Position numbers and translations under genes: made by a program
NCBI GenBank assembly: GCA_963514535.1
Contig: CAUPUB010000028.1
Coordinates: 1 to 24,685 of the forward strand
DNA: 24,685 nucleotides
Direction: 5' to 3'
From: CAJPSE01 sp963514535
Lineage (GTDB): Bacteria; Synergistota; Synergistia; Synergistales; Aminobacteriaceae
In this document: positions 1-8,300 of the stretch, one piece after another
Position numbering within the stretch: position 1 is the stretch's first letter
Layout: each line of letters begins with the position of its first letter
Notes under the pieces: model-generated
What the model saw: the letters and a program-made list of their open reading frames with translations, nothing else
Databases searched by the model: none
What the model was told of the DNA's origin: nothing

Positions 1-112
1 CCTCATGCGCCGCCGCGGCGGGCGGGAAGGGCAGGATGCAGAGGAGCAGGGCGGCAAAAAGCGAACGGACGGATATTGAAAAAACGGATACAGTCGTGAA
101 CATGAGTTTCAT
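1..112 (-). CDS. Secreted or lipid-anchored protein, N-terminal part only (cut by left edge)
   Basis: An ATG at 112 opens a minus-strand frame that stays open for 37 codons to the window edge. The peptide has a short charged start (MKLM), a hydrophobic stretch around residues 17-29 (SLFAALLLCILPF) and then small residues (PPAAAA). This is the pattern of a Sec signal peptide with an Ala-rich cleavage site. A Cys lies inside the hydrophobic core, but I see no clear lipobox. A GAGG Shine-Dalgarno match lies 8 nt upstream of the ATG. The gene is divergent from miaA. The mature protein lies outside the window, so function cannot be told. That it is a real exported protein is inferred from the signal peptide alone. 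Confidence 0.6.
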   Translation of the reverse strand, partial: MKLMFTTVSVFSISVRSLFAALLLCILPFPPAAAAHE

Positions 113-186
113 TTTTTCAGCCTCATTCCTTCCAGATCAGAGAAAATCGGACAATCAGATCGGGCTCGGTACTCTCATTATTCGTT

Positions 187-195
187 ATTCTACCA
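187..195 (-). promoter_or_regulatory. Putative extended -10 promoter for the leftward secreted-protein gene
   Basis: Read on the minus strand, 195-187 is TGGTAGAAT, an extended -10 element (TGn plus TAGAAT). A transcript would start near 180 and reach the ATG at 112 with a leader of roughly 70 nt. No good -35 box was found. Three copies of a 12-bp repeat abut the upstream side, where an activator could bind. This is a pattern match only. Confidence 0.3.
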
Positions 196-229
196 AAGAA
201 TCGGCCAAAGAATCGGCCCAAGAATCGGA
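194..229. repeat. Three tandem copies of a 12-bp unit in the divergent intergenic region
   Basis: The unit CAAAGAATCGGC occurs at 194-205 and 206-217, and a near copy CCAAGAATCGGA at 218-229. The repeats sit between the secreted-protein gene and miaA, directly upstream of the candidate minus-strand promoter. The rest of 113-346 holds only the two candidate promoters and the miaA ribosome-binding site. Confidence 0.75.
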
Positions 230-309
230 TAGAGGAAGCAAGGGACCGACCCCCGTCCGCTGCCGGTCCACACCAAGTGAAGCGGAGAGATACTAAGGAA
301 AGGCTTCTG

Positions 310-318
310 TGCTATACT
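310..318 (+). promoter_or_regulatory. Putative extended -10 promoter for miaA
   Basis: TGCTATACT at 310-318 is an extended -10 box (TGn plus TATACT). A start site near 325 would give a leader of about 20 nt before the ribosome-binding site AAAGGAG at 331-337 and the ATG at 347. There is no convincing -35 hexamer, which is common with extended -10 promoters. Confidence 0.4.
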
Positions 319-346
319 CTGGGCATTTTCAAAGGAGCCTGGAGCC

Positions 347-1351
347 ATGGAAATTCTCGGAGAGCCCAGAGAAAATGCAGAGACCCCGTCCCGCGGCGGC
401 CGGCAGCCCGTCGTCGCGCTGATCGGTCCCACGGCCGTCGGCAAGACGGCCTTGAGCCTCGATCTGGCCATGCATCTGGGGGCGGAGATCATCTCGGTGG
501 ACTCCCGCCAGGTGTACCGCTACCTGGACGTGGGGACCGACAAGATAGCGGCCTCGGAGCGCCGTAAGGTCCCGCACCATGCCGTGGACGTTGCGGACCC
601 CGACGAGGTGTTCTCCGTGTCCGATTTCGTCTCCCTGGCCCTCGGCGCTGTGCGCCGGATACGCGCCCGCGGCCGGGTCCCGCTGTTCGTCGGGGGGACG
701 CCCTTCTACTATAATGCGTTGTTTCATGCCGCCATGAACGTCTCCCTTCCCCAAGACCCGGAGGTGCGGCGCCGCTACGAGGAACGCGCTGCGCTGGAGG
801 GAGCCCCTGCGCTTCACGCACACCTCGCCGAGGTCGATGAGGTCACGGCGAACCGACTGCATCCCAACGACGTCCGCCGCGTCGTGCGCGCGCTGGAGAT
901 CTGGGACCTGACCGGGACGCCCCCCTCCCGCCTCTACGTGGAGGGGGAGAAGGCGGACTCCGGTCTGGACGTGTTGTATGTCGGGCTGGACCGGCCGAGG
1001 CCCGATCTCTTCGTGCGGATCGCCGAGCGGGCGCGGCGGCAGTTCGTCTCCGGCTATCCCGAGGAGGTCTCGTGGCTGATCGAGCATGGCTTCGACGAGC
1101 GTTTCCCATCCATGCAGGGCTTCGGGTATCGGGAGCTGGCAGCCTGGTATCGCGGGAGGCTCTCCCTGGACGAGGCGCTCGAGGGGGATATAAGCAGGAC
1201 CCGTGCGTTTTGCCGACGACAGATGACGTGGTTCGGCAAATTTAAGCCCGCCTTGTGGTATGATACTTCCGCTCTCTCCGCCTCGGAGTTGGAGAGACGG
1301 GTCCGGGAGGCGGCGTTGCGTCATCTGGAGGGATCGCGCTGCGGTGTTTGA
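347..1351 (+). CDS. miaA: tRNA dimethylallyltransferase MiaA
   Basis: MiaA transfers a dimethylallyl group to N6 of adenosine 37 in tRNAs that read UNN codons; it acts in the cytosol. The 334-residue product has the family P-loop GPTAVGKT at residues 27-34, the substrate segment IISVDSRQVYRYLDVGTDK around 48-66, HHAVDVADPDE with FSVSDF a little further on, and the C-terminal RRQMTWFGKF motif. The length is typical. The ATG at 347 follows AAAGGAG with 9-nt spacing. About 16 residues precede the usual N terminus, so a small extension is possible. It is followed by an AT-rich 105-nt spacer and ispH, which also concerns isoprenoid supply: MiaA uses the DMAPP that IspH makes. Co-transcription with ispH is likely but not proven. 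Confidence 0.96.
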   Translation: MEILGEPRENAETPSRGGRQPVVALIGPTAVGKTALSLDLAMHLGAEIISVDSRQVYRYLDVGTDKIAASERRKVPHHAVDVADPDEVFSVSDFVSLALGAVRRIRARGRVPLFVGGTPFYYNALFHAAMNVSLPQDPEVRRRYEERAALEGAPALHAHLAEVDEVTANRLHPNDVRRVVRALEIWDLTGTPPSRLYVEGEKADSGLDVLYVGLDRPRPDLFVRIAERARRQFVSGYPEEVSWLIEHGFDERFPSMQGFGYRELAAWYRGRLSLDEALEGDISRTRAFCRRQMTWFGKFKPALWYDTSALSASELERRVREAALRHLEGSRCGV

Positions 1352-1403
1352 AGGGCCCTGGGCGGGGATTGGTGCGAGGTTTTTGAATGACGTAATCCGG
1401 AAT

Positions 1404-1428
1404 GGTGTTATTTGGATTGGTGTTATTT
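1404..1428. repeat. Direct repeat in AT-rich miaA-ispH spacer
   Basis: GGTGTTATTT occurs at 1404-1413 and again at 1419-1428 with a 15-nt period, followed by further TGGATTG/GTGATTT-like echoes up to about 1458. The spacer is rich in T and G and stands out from the GC-rich surroundings. No stable hairpin or promoter was recognised in it. Confidence 0.45.
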
Positions 1429-1456
1429 TGTTTGATATTATGTGGATTGATGTGAT

Positions 1457-2317
1457 TTGAAGGAGATTGTGATGGCCGAGCGCGCCGGTTTCTGCTTCGG
1501 CGTGAAGCGTGCCGTAGATGCGATTCTGGAGGCCCTGACGGCCGGGAAGATGGAGCGAGCGGAGACGGAGTGGGCGGTCTGGACGATCGGCATGCCGATC
1601 CACAACCCCCAGGAGGTCGCCCGTCTCAGAACCATGGGGTTGCGGGTGGCGAAGGATGCCTCCGAGGTCCCGCCGGGGGTCAAAGTGCTGATACGTGCCC
1701 ATGGGGAGTCCCGCGCGGTCCTGGACGAGCTGCGGGGGAAGGGTGTCTGTGTCATCGACACGACCTGTCCCTTTGTCCGCAGGGCTCAGGACCTCGCGAA
1801 CTCCCTTTCGGACGAGGGGTATCATATCGTCCTCCTGGGGGACCGGAACCACCCGGAGATACGCTCGATCATGGGATACGTGGACGGAGGGCTCGATGTC
1901 GTGGCCGACGAGGCCGAGGCGGAACGCCTCCCCAAGAGGGCGCGCGTCGCCCTGATCTCCCAGACGACCCAGCAAGAGGAACGCCTGTCCTCGGTGGCTG
2001 CGGTCCTGGTGCGCCGGGCGGGGGAGCTGCGGGTCTGCAACACGATCTGCCGCGCGACTATGGAGCGTCAGGACGCGGTGCGCGCGCTCGTGGGGCGCGT
2101 GGATGGGGTGGTCCTGATCGGCGGCAGGGAGAGCGCCAACACGGGGAAGCTGAGGAATATAGCGGAGACGAACGGCTTGGACGTCCTTTGGATAGAGAGT
2201 GCCGAGGAGCTCGACAGGGGGTGGTTCGAGAGCAGGCAGAGGATTGGTATAGCCGCCGGGGCCAGCACGCCCGAGTGGCTTATCACAGAAATAAGCAACA
2301 AAATTGCGAGAATGTAG
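1457..2317 (+). CDS. ispH: 4-hydroxy-3-methylbut-2-enyl diphosphate reductase IspH (LytB)
   Basis: IspH is the last enzyme of the MEP pathway: it reduces HMBPP to IPP and DMAPP with a [4Fe-4S] cluster. Numbering from 1457, the three cluster cysteines are visible: Cys13 in AGFCFGV, Cys104 in DTTCPFV and Cys198 in NTICRAT. The substrate-binding residues His49 (MPIHNP), His82 (IRAHGE), His132 and Glu134 (NHPEIRS), and the ISQTT segment near 168-171 are also present. The 286 residues match the family. The start is uncertain. A TTG at 1457 gives the N terminus expected from homologues, but a strong AAGGAG at 1460-1465 points to GTG 1469 or ATG 1472, which would remove the first beta strand. The frame ends 22 nt before the S1-protein start, so the two are probably one operon. 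Confidence 0.96.
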   Translation: MKEIVMAERAGFCFGVKRAVDAILEALTAGKMERAETEWAVWTIGMPIHNPQEVARLRTMGLRVAKDASEVPPGVKVLIRAHGESRAVLDELRGKGVCVIDTTCPFVRRAQDLANSLSDEGYHIVLLGDRNHPEIRSIMGYVDGGLDVVADEAEAERLPKRARVALISQTTQQEERLSSVAAVLVRRAGELRVCNTICRATMERQDAVRALVGRVDGVVLIGGRESANTGKLRNIAETNGLDVLWIESAEELDRGWFESRQRIGIAAGASTPEWLITEISNKIARM

Positions 2318-2339
2318 GCAGTCAAGGGGGCTATGGTTT

Positions 2340-3875
2340 ATGGATCAGGTTATGGACAAGGATATGGAGCAGGGTCTGCAGGGAGAGGGGCAGGAGGCTG
2401 CCGCTCAGGAGACGATGGAGAGCATGATGGAGCAGTACGACATCTCCGGGCTTCGCAAGGGCGACGTCCGGACGGGCACCGTGATCGCGGAGACGGAGAA
2501 CGGCTGGCTGGTCGATGTCGGTTACAAGTGCGAGGGCTACCTTCCCGGAAAGGAATGGACGCATCGCATTCTGGTGGGGGACGCGGAGAAGCCCAAGAAG
2601 GGGGACGAGATCGAGGTCCAGGTCATCAACCTTCGCGAGGGCGAGGAGGCGCAGCTCCTGCTCAGCCGCTGGCGGCACGAGTTCGACCGCCGGTGGGCCG
2701 AATTTGAAGACAAGCTTGCTCAGAACGAGATCGTCCAGGTTCGGGGGGTCCGCAAGGTCAAGGGTGGTCTGATGGTGGACTGCTGCGGTCTGGAGGGCTT
2801 CATGCCCATATCCCACCTCTCCGCCGATGGCAGGGGAGTCAACCTGGGGAACTTCATCGAGCAGGTTTTTGACGTTAAATTGCTTGAAAAGGATCGCAGG
2901 AAGCACCGCATCGTCTTCTCACGGAAGTCCCTCGTTGAGAAGGAGGCTGCGGAGCGGAGGGCCAAGTTCTACGAAGAGGTGCACGAGGGCGACATCATCG
3001 AGGGCGAGGTCAGCAGCCTGACCGACTTCGGCGTCTTCGTCAACGTCGGCGCCGTGGATGGCCTGGTGCACATGAGCGAGATCACGTGGAGGCGGAACGT
3101 GCGCATCCGCGACAGCTTCAAGAAGGGCGACAAGGTCACCGTCAAGGTCATCGGGATCGACAGGGAGAACGACCGCATTTCCCTGAGCATCAAGCAGGTG
3201 GAGGGCAATCCCTGGTTGACCGTCGGTGAGCGCATCCACAAGGACGATGTCATGACCGGGACCGTAACGAACGTCACGGAATTCGGGGCCTTCGTCGAGC
3301 TGGAGCCCGGCATCGAGGGGCTCGTCCACATCGGGGACATCAGCTGGGCCCGTATCCGCCATCCCAAGGAGGCCTTCCGCAAGGGGCAGGAGGTCCGGGT
3401 CCTGGTCCTGGACGTGGACACCGAGAAGCGCCGCATCAGCCTGGGCTACAAGCAGCTGAACGATCCCTGGAGGGACATCGATCAGCGCTACGCCAAGGGC
3501 TCCGACGTCACGGTCAAGGTGGTCCGCCTGGCGGACTTCGGCGCTTTTGTCGAGGTCGAGGAGGGGGTCGAGGCCCTCATCCACATCTCCCAGTTGAGTA
3601 CTAAGCGCGTGGAGAAGCCCGGAGACGTCCTGCAGGAGAAGCAGGAGGTGCTGGCCCGTGTCATCGAGGTCAACCCCGAGCAACGCAGGATGCGCCTCTC
3701 CATCAGCGCGCTCGAGGCACAGGATCATCCGGCCCGGCACGGTGAGGAGTCCCATCATAAGAGGGAGGAGCCCCGCGAGAACCGGAGGTCGCAGCAGAGC
3801 GCTCACGATGAGGAGTCTCAGTTCATCAATAATCCGTTTGTGGATGCCTTCAGGTCTCAGAACATCTCGAGGTAA
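2340..3875 (+). CDS. rpsA: Five-S1-domain RNA-binding protein, ribosomal protein S1-like
   Basis: The product (511 residues) consists of an acidic, Met- and Glu-rich N-terminal tail, five S1 oligonucleotide-binding domains at about 41-110, 127-195, 215-285, 301-371 and 386-457, and a charged His/Arg/Glu-rich tail. Domains 3-5 carry the classic signature (DFGVFV, EFGAFV and DFGAFVEV, each followed by GLVH or ALIH). Domains 1 and 2 are more divergent, as in ribosomal S1 proteins where they contact the ribosome. It probably helps mRNA loading on the 30S subunit. The frame is open from a TTG at 2304 that overlaps ispH, but AAGGGGG at 2324-2330 with 9-nt spacing supports the ATG at 2340. Linkage of ispH with an S1 gene, sometimes as a fusion, is known in Clostridia. 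The symbol rests on architecture only. Confidence 0.9.
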   Translation: MDQVMDKDMEQGLQGEGQEAAAQETMESMMEQYDISGLRKGDVRTGTVIAETENGWLVDVGYKCEGYLPGKEWTHRILVGDAEKPKKGDEIEVQVINLREGEEAQLLLSRWRHEFDRRWAEFEDKLAQNEIVQVRGVRKVKGGLMVDCCGLEGFMPISHLSADGRGVNLGNFIEQVFDVKLLEKDRRKHRIVFSRKSLVEKEAAERRAKFYEEVHEGDIIEGEVSSLTDFGVFVNVGAVDGLVHMSEITWRRNVRIRDSFKKGDKVTVKVIGIDRENDRISLSIKQVEGNPWLTVGERIHKDDVMTGTVTNVTEFGAFVELEPGIEGLVHIGDISWARIRHPKEAFRKGQEVRVLVLDVDTEKRRISLGYKQLNDPWRDIDQRYAKGSDVTVKVVRLADFGAFVEVEEGVEALIHISQLSTKRVEKPGDVLQEKQEVLARVIEVNPEQRRMRLSISALEAQDHPARHGEESHHKREEPRENRRSQQSAHDEESQFINNPFVDAFRSQNISR

Positions 3876-3884
3876 AGCAGCGAG

Positions 3885-3914
3885 CGGCCACGAGCTTTTG
3901 CATGGGCCGTTTTT
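3885..3914 (+). terminator. Weak candidate intrinsic terminator after the S1 gene
   Basis: CGGCC at 3885-3889 can pair with GGCCG at 3905-3909, followed at once by TTTTT (3910-3914). The stem is only 5 bp with a 15-nt loop, so it is a weak candidate 10 nt after the stop codon. Confidence 0.3.
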
Positions 3915-3924
3915 GTGTTGAACA

Positions 3925-3967
3925 TACGATTGGAGGGGAGCGCTTTGGCCGCTCCCCTCCAACCGTA
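3925..3967. terminator. Strong hairpin between the S1 gene and recA
   Basis: TTGGAGGGGAGCG (3930-3942) pairs perfectly with CGCTCCCCTCCAA (3950-3962) around a 7-nt loop. The stem extends past one mismatch by TACG/CGTA to 3925 and 3967. There is no T-run on its downstream side, so it is not a textbook intrinsic terminator. It may be a transcription barrier or an RNA 3'-end stabiliser. Confidence 0.6.
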
Positions 3968-4052
3968 TAATTGCTCTTGATCAGATTCTTCACCGGGGCT
4001 TCATCAGGGGGGCAATCCACACGAAACGCGATTTGGTATTAGTTCTGGGAGC

Positions 4053-4058
4053 TATAAT
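4053..4058 (+). promoter_or_regulatory. recA: Candidate recA promoter -10 box
   Basis: A consensus TATAAT lies at 4053-4058, 36 nt before the chosen recA start at 4095. The nearest -35-like hexamer, TTGGTA at 4033-4038, leaves a spacer of only 14 nt, so the -35 is unsure. I saw neither an E. coli-type CTG-N10-CAG nor a Bacillus-type GAAC-N4-GTTC LexA box nearby. Confidence 0.45.
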
Positions 4059-4094
4059 ATACGGACTGGATTGTATGCAGACCGGAGAAGGGAT

Positions 4095-5264
4095 GTGAAT
4101 CTAGCCTTGGCGAAGAAAAAGGTGCCTCAGACGCGCGAGGAGATGCTGGAGCAGACTATCGAGGATATACGGGGAAAGTTCGGGCAGGGATCCATCATGC
4201 GTCTGGGCGACAACGCGCGGACAAACGTGGAGGTCATTCCCTCAGGCATCCTGCCGCTGAATATTGCGCTTGGCGTGGGGGGCTACCCCAAGGGGCGCAT
4301 CGTGGAGATATTCGGGCCGGAGGGCTCGGGAAAGACGACGGTCGCCCTCTATGCGATCGCGGAGGCCCAGAGGGCGGGCGGGGTCGCGGCCTTCATCGAT
4401 GCGGAACACGCGCTGGACCCGCGGCTGGCGGCCGCGCTTGGGGTGGACGTCGAGGCCCTGTACCTCTCCCAGCCCGACAGCGGCGAGCAGGCGCTCTACG
4501 TGCTGGACGCGCTGGTGCGGAGCGGCGCGGTGGACCTGGTAGTGGTGGACTCCGTCGCGGCCCTGACCCCTCAGGCGGAGATCGACGGCAAGATAGGCGA
4601 GAGCCAGTTGGGCCTCCAGGCGCGCCTGATGTCCTACGCGCTGCGGCGGCTCACCTCCATCGTGTCCAAGACCAACTGCGTGGTGATCTTCATCAACCAG
4701 CTCCGGGCCCTGATCTCGACAGGATACGGGGCCGGCCCGACGGAGACGACGACGGGCGGGCGGGCGCTCAAGTTCTACTCGTCGGTCCGCCTGGAGGTGC
4801 GGCGTGGCAAGAAGATAGAGAAAAGCGAGGAGACCATCGGGCATGAGCTCTATCTGAAGGTGGTCAAGAACAAGCTGGCGCCCCCCTTCCGCTCCGCGCA
4901 CACGAGCCTCATCTACGGCAAGGGCATCCCCATGGGGGTGGCGGTGGTCGACATGGCGGTGGACTACGAGGTCATCCGCAGAAAGGGGTCCTGGCTCTCC
5001 TACAAGGGGGAGACCCTGGGGCAGGGGAAGGAGGCGGTGGCCCAGTTCCTCGAGAAGAACCCCTCGGTGCAGGAGGAGATTATCGGGGAGATCATGGCGG
5101 AGGTCGCCAGGGGAATCGGTTTCCATCCCCAGCCGAAACCCGACGGGGACCCGGACGCAACGGATGCTGGAGCGGAGGGAACAGCGCCGCCTGAGGTCGA
5201 TATGTTGGATGGCCCCCTGGAGATCGAGGAGGGGATTCTGGACCTCTCCGACGACGACAAGTAA
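4095..5264 (+). CDS. recA: Recombinase RecA
   Basis: RecA forms filaments on single-stranded DNA, drives homologous pairing and stimulates LexA self-cleavage. The 389-residue product has Walker A GPEGSGKT (74-81), the catalytic Glu104 in FIDAEHALDP, Walker B LVVVDSVAAL (148-157), NQLR (201-204), ETTTGGRALKFYSSVRLE (217-234) and the C-terminal KVVKNKLAPPF block and acidic tail. The DNA-binding loop L2 reads ALISTGYGAGPTETTTGG, which differs from the usual KIGVMFGNPETTTGG and is about two residues longer. GTG 4095 is chosen because GGAG at 4084-4087 sits 7 nt upstream. A TTG at 4071 would add eight poorly conserved residues. The defence operon begins 90 nt downstream on the same strand, with only a weak terminator between them. 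Confidence 0.97.
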   Translation: MNLALAKKKVPQTREEMLEQTIEDIRGKFGQGSIMRLGDNARTNVEVIPSGILPLNIALGVGGYPKGRIVEIFGPEGSGKTTVALYAIAEAQRAGGVAAFIDAEHALDPRLAAALGVDVEALYLSQPDSGEQALYVLDALVRSGAVDLVVVDSVAALTPQAEIDGKIGESQLGLQARLMSYALRRLTSIVSKTNCVVIFINQLRALISTGYGAGPTETTTGGRALKFYSSVRLEVRRGKKIEKSEETIGHELYLKVVKNKLAPPFRSAHTSLIYGKGIPMGVAVVDMAVDYEVIRRKGSWLSYKGETLGQGKEAVAQFLEKNPSVQEEIIGEIMAEVARGIGFHPQPKPDGDPDATDAGAEGTAPPEVDMLDGPLEIEEGILDLSDDDK

Positions 5265-5268
5265 AGAC

Positions 5269-5313
5269 GAGGGGGGGCGCCGCGGCGTCAAGTCACCTCC
5301 CTTCGCGCTTTTT
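5269..5313 (+). terminator. Weak candidate terminator between recA and the helicase gene
   Basis: GAGGGGGGG (5269-5277) can pair with CCTCCCTTC (5296-5304) as nine base pairs, two of them G-U. The 18-nt loop contains a GCCGCGGC palindrome. A TTTTT run (5309-5313) follows after a 4-nt gap. The geometry is imperfect, so recA transcripts may partly read through. Confidence 0.35.
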
Positions 5314-5354
5314 GTTCTTTGATGTCAGCGTAAAAAACGGAGGAGGGGATACGG

Positions 5355-8300
5355 GTGAGATTGGAGGAGCTGGAGCCCGATGCCGCGGTTCGGGGCGTTT
5401 TGCCCGACGCGGCGGTTACGGTTGTCGCCGTGGACTGGCATGGCAGCGAGGCGCTGACCCTGACCTACAGGACGCCGGAGGGGCGGAGGGCGGAGGAGCT
5501 CTTTTACCGAAAGGATGAAGCCCGTCTCGAGGTTCTGGAGTCCGGGTGTCCTTGGAGCTTCGATGGGGACGGAGCCCTGTTCCGTCTGGTCTCCGAGGCG
5601 CACCGTATCCGGCTCGCCCATCTCTTCGACCCGCTTCTGGCCGTCCATACGTCCAGTGTCGATCCGCTGCCCCACCAGATCACCGCGGTCTACGAGTCCA
5701 TGCTGCCCCGCACCCCTCTGCGCTTCCTGCTTGCCGACGACCCCGGCGCGGGCAAAACGATCATGGCGGGGCTGCTCATCAAAGAACTGATCGCGCGGGG
5801 GGATCTGGAGCGGTGTCTCGTCGTCTGTCCCGGAAGCCTCGCCGAACAATGGCAGGACGAGCTTTCCGAACGCTTTCATCTTCCTTTCGATATCCTCACC
5901 AATGACGCCCTCGAGGCGGCGCGGACGGGCAACTGGTTCTTGGAGCATCCACTTGCCATCGCGCGACTCGACAAGCTGTCGCGAAACCCGGATGTGCAGG
6001 ACAAACTGAGGCTCCCCGACTGCGGGTACGACCTCATCGTATGCGACGAGGCCCATAAACTTGCCGCCACCTTTTTCGGGGGCGAGGTGAAGTACACGAA
6101 GCGCTACCATCTTGGGCGGCTCCTCTCCGGGATCACGCGGCACTTTCTGTTGATGACGGCCACACCGCACAACGGCAAGGAGGCGGACTTCCAGCTGTTC
6201 CTGGCCCTCCTCGACGAGGATCGGTTCGAGGGAAGCTTCCGCGACGGCGCACGCCAGGCCAAGGTTGCGGACCTCATGCGCCGCATGGTGAAGGAGAACC
6301 TTTTCAAGATGGATGGCACGCCCCTCTTTCCCGAGCGACGCGCCGAGACCGTTCCTTACAAGCTCTCGGCATCGGAGGCGAGCCTGTACAAGGCCGTCAC
6401 CGAGTACGTGCGGGAGGAATTCAATCGGGCCGAAAAGCTGAACAAAAAGCACGGGGGCACGGTGGGGTTTGCGCTCACAATCCTGCAGCGGCGTCTGGCC
6501 TCCTCTCCCGAGGCCATCTTCCAATCCCTGTCCCGGCGCCGGGAGCGATTGGAGAAACGCCTGAAGGAACAGGAGCTCCTCCAGAGCGGAGCCGTGTCGT
6601 TCGACGAGGAGGACCTGGAGGAGCTGGACACTCTGGAGGATGCCCTGGAGGGCGGAGAGGAGGAGGCGATACTGGATCAGGCGACGGCCTCCGAGACCCT
6701 CAGGGAGCTCAGGGCGGAGGTCGAGACGCTGCGGAAACTCGAAGGTATGGCCGCCGGGGTGCGGGACTCCGGCCAGGACACCAAATGGATTCAGCTGGCG
6801 CAGATTCTGGAGGAACTGTTCTCCTCCGCGGTCGCCCCCGGCGCCGCCTCCCGAAAGCTGGTTATCTTCACCGAGCACCGGGACACGCTGAGGTATCTGG
6901 AGTCCCGAATCGGGGTCTACCTGGGGCGTCCCGGCTCCATCGCCGTCATCCACGGCGGGATGGGGCGGGAGGAGCGCCGGAGGTCCCAGAATCGTTTTCT
7001 CCACGACCCCGAGGTGGGGGTTCTGCTGGCCACCGACGCCGCTGGAGAGGGGATCAACCTCCAGAAGGCGCACCTGATGGTGAACTACGACCTGCCCTGG
7101 AACCCCAATCGGCTGGAGCAGAGATTCGGGCGCATCCACCGCATCGGGCAGACGGAGGTGTGCCGACTCTGGAACCTCGTGGCCCGTGAGACGCGGGAGG
7201 GCGACGTCTATCTCACCCTGCTGAAGAAGCTGGAGGAGGCCCGAAACGCCTTGGGCGGCAGGGTTTTTGACGTCCTGGGCAAGCTCCAGTTCGAGGGCCG
7301 TCCGCTGCGGGAGCTTCTCTTGGAGGCCGTTCGCTACGGGGACGACCCCGAGGTGCGAGCCCGCCTGACCCGTGTCGTGGAGGATGGCGTGGACCGCCCG
7401 CACCTTGAGGAGCTGTTGGAGGGCGGCGCGGTCGCGCGCGAGGTCATGGACACGAGCCGCGTGGCCCGCGTGCGTGAGGAGATGGAGCGCGCGGAGGCCC
7501 GGCGCCTCCAGCCGCACTACATCGAGTCCTTTTTCCTGGAGGCCCTTGCCCGGCTTGGGGGAACCGTCTACGGTCGGGAGCCTCGACGATTCCAGGTCAC
7601 TCATGTGCCCGCATCGGTGCGTTCCCAGGGGGGCAGGATCGGCGTTGGGGGGTGCGTACTGCCGCGTTACGAGCGCATCACCTTCGAGAAGGAACGGGTG
7701 GCCCTGCCGGGCTGCCCTATGGCCGCCTTCGTCTGTCCGGGGCATCCGCTGCTCGACGCCGTGATCGACCTGACCCTGGAGCGCCATCGGGATCTTCTGA
7801 GACGGGGAACGGTTCTGGTGGACGAGCGAGATACCGGACGAGAGCCACGGGTGCTGTTCTTTCTGGAGCACTCCATCCAGGACGCGACGCGGCTCTCCTC
7901 CGGGGAGCGGCGCACCGTGTCGAAGCGGCTGCTTTACGTGGAGATGAAGGGCCCAGGGGAGATTCGGCGCTTGCACTACGCGCCGTACCTGGATTATCGC
8001 CCGCTGGCGGAGGACGAGCCGGCAGCGCCGGAGATCCTGGCCCGTCCAGAGTTGGGGTGGGTGGTGCGTGGCCTGGAGCAGAGGGTTCAGAGCTATGCCA
8101 TAGCCTCCGTGGTGCCGGAGCACGTCGAGGAGGTTCGGAGAAATCGTCTGGGTTGGGTGGATAAGGCCCGCGCGGCGGTGAAGGAGCGGCTGACCCGTGA
8201 GATAGCCTACTGGGGCCATCGGGCCGAGGAGCTTCGCATCAGGGAGAACGCGGGAAAATCCGGGATGCGTTTGAACTCCTCCGAGGCACGCCGCCGTGCG

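Noticed and set aside
194..229. CRISPR array
   Set aside because: The repeats are 12 bp and directly abutting, without spacers, and no cas gene is seen.
2333..2707. ATG at 2333 as the start of a small gene
   Set aside because: It is out of frame with the S1 protein and gives a Gly/Arg-rich shadow peptide.
3976..4094. SOS (LexA) box upstream of recA
   Set aside because: Neither the E. coli-type nor the Bacillus-type palindrome is present. An ATAC-N10-GTAT half-match overlapping the -10 region is too weak to call.
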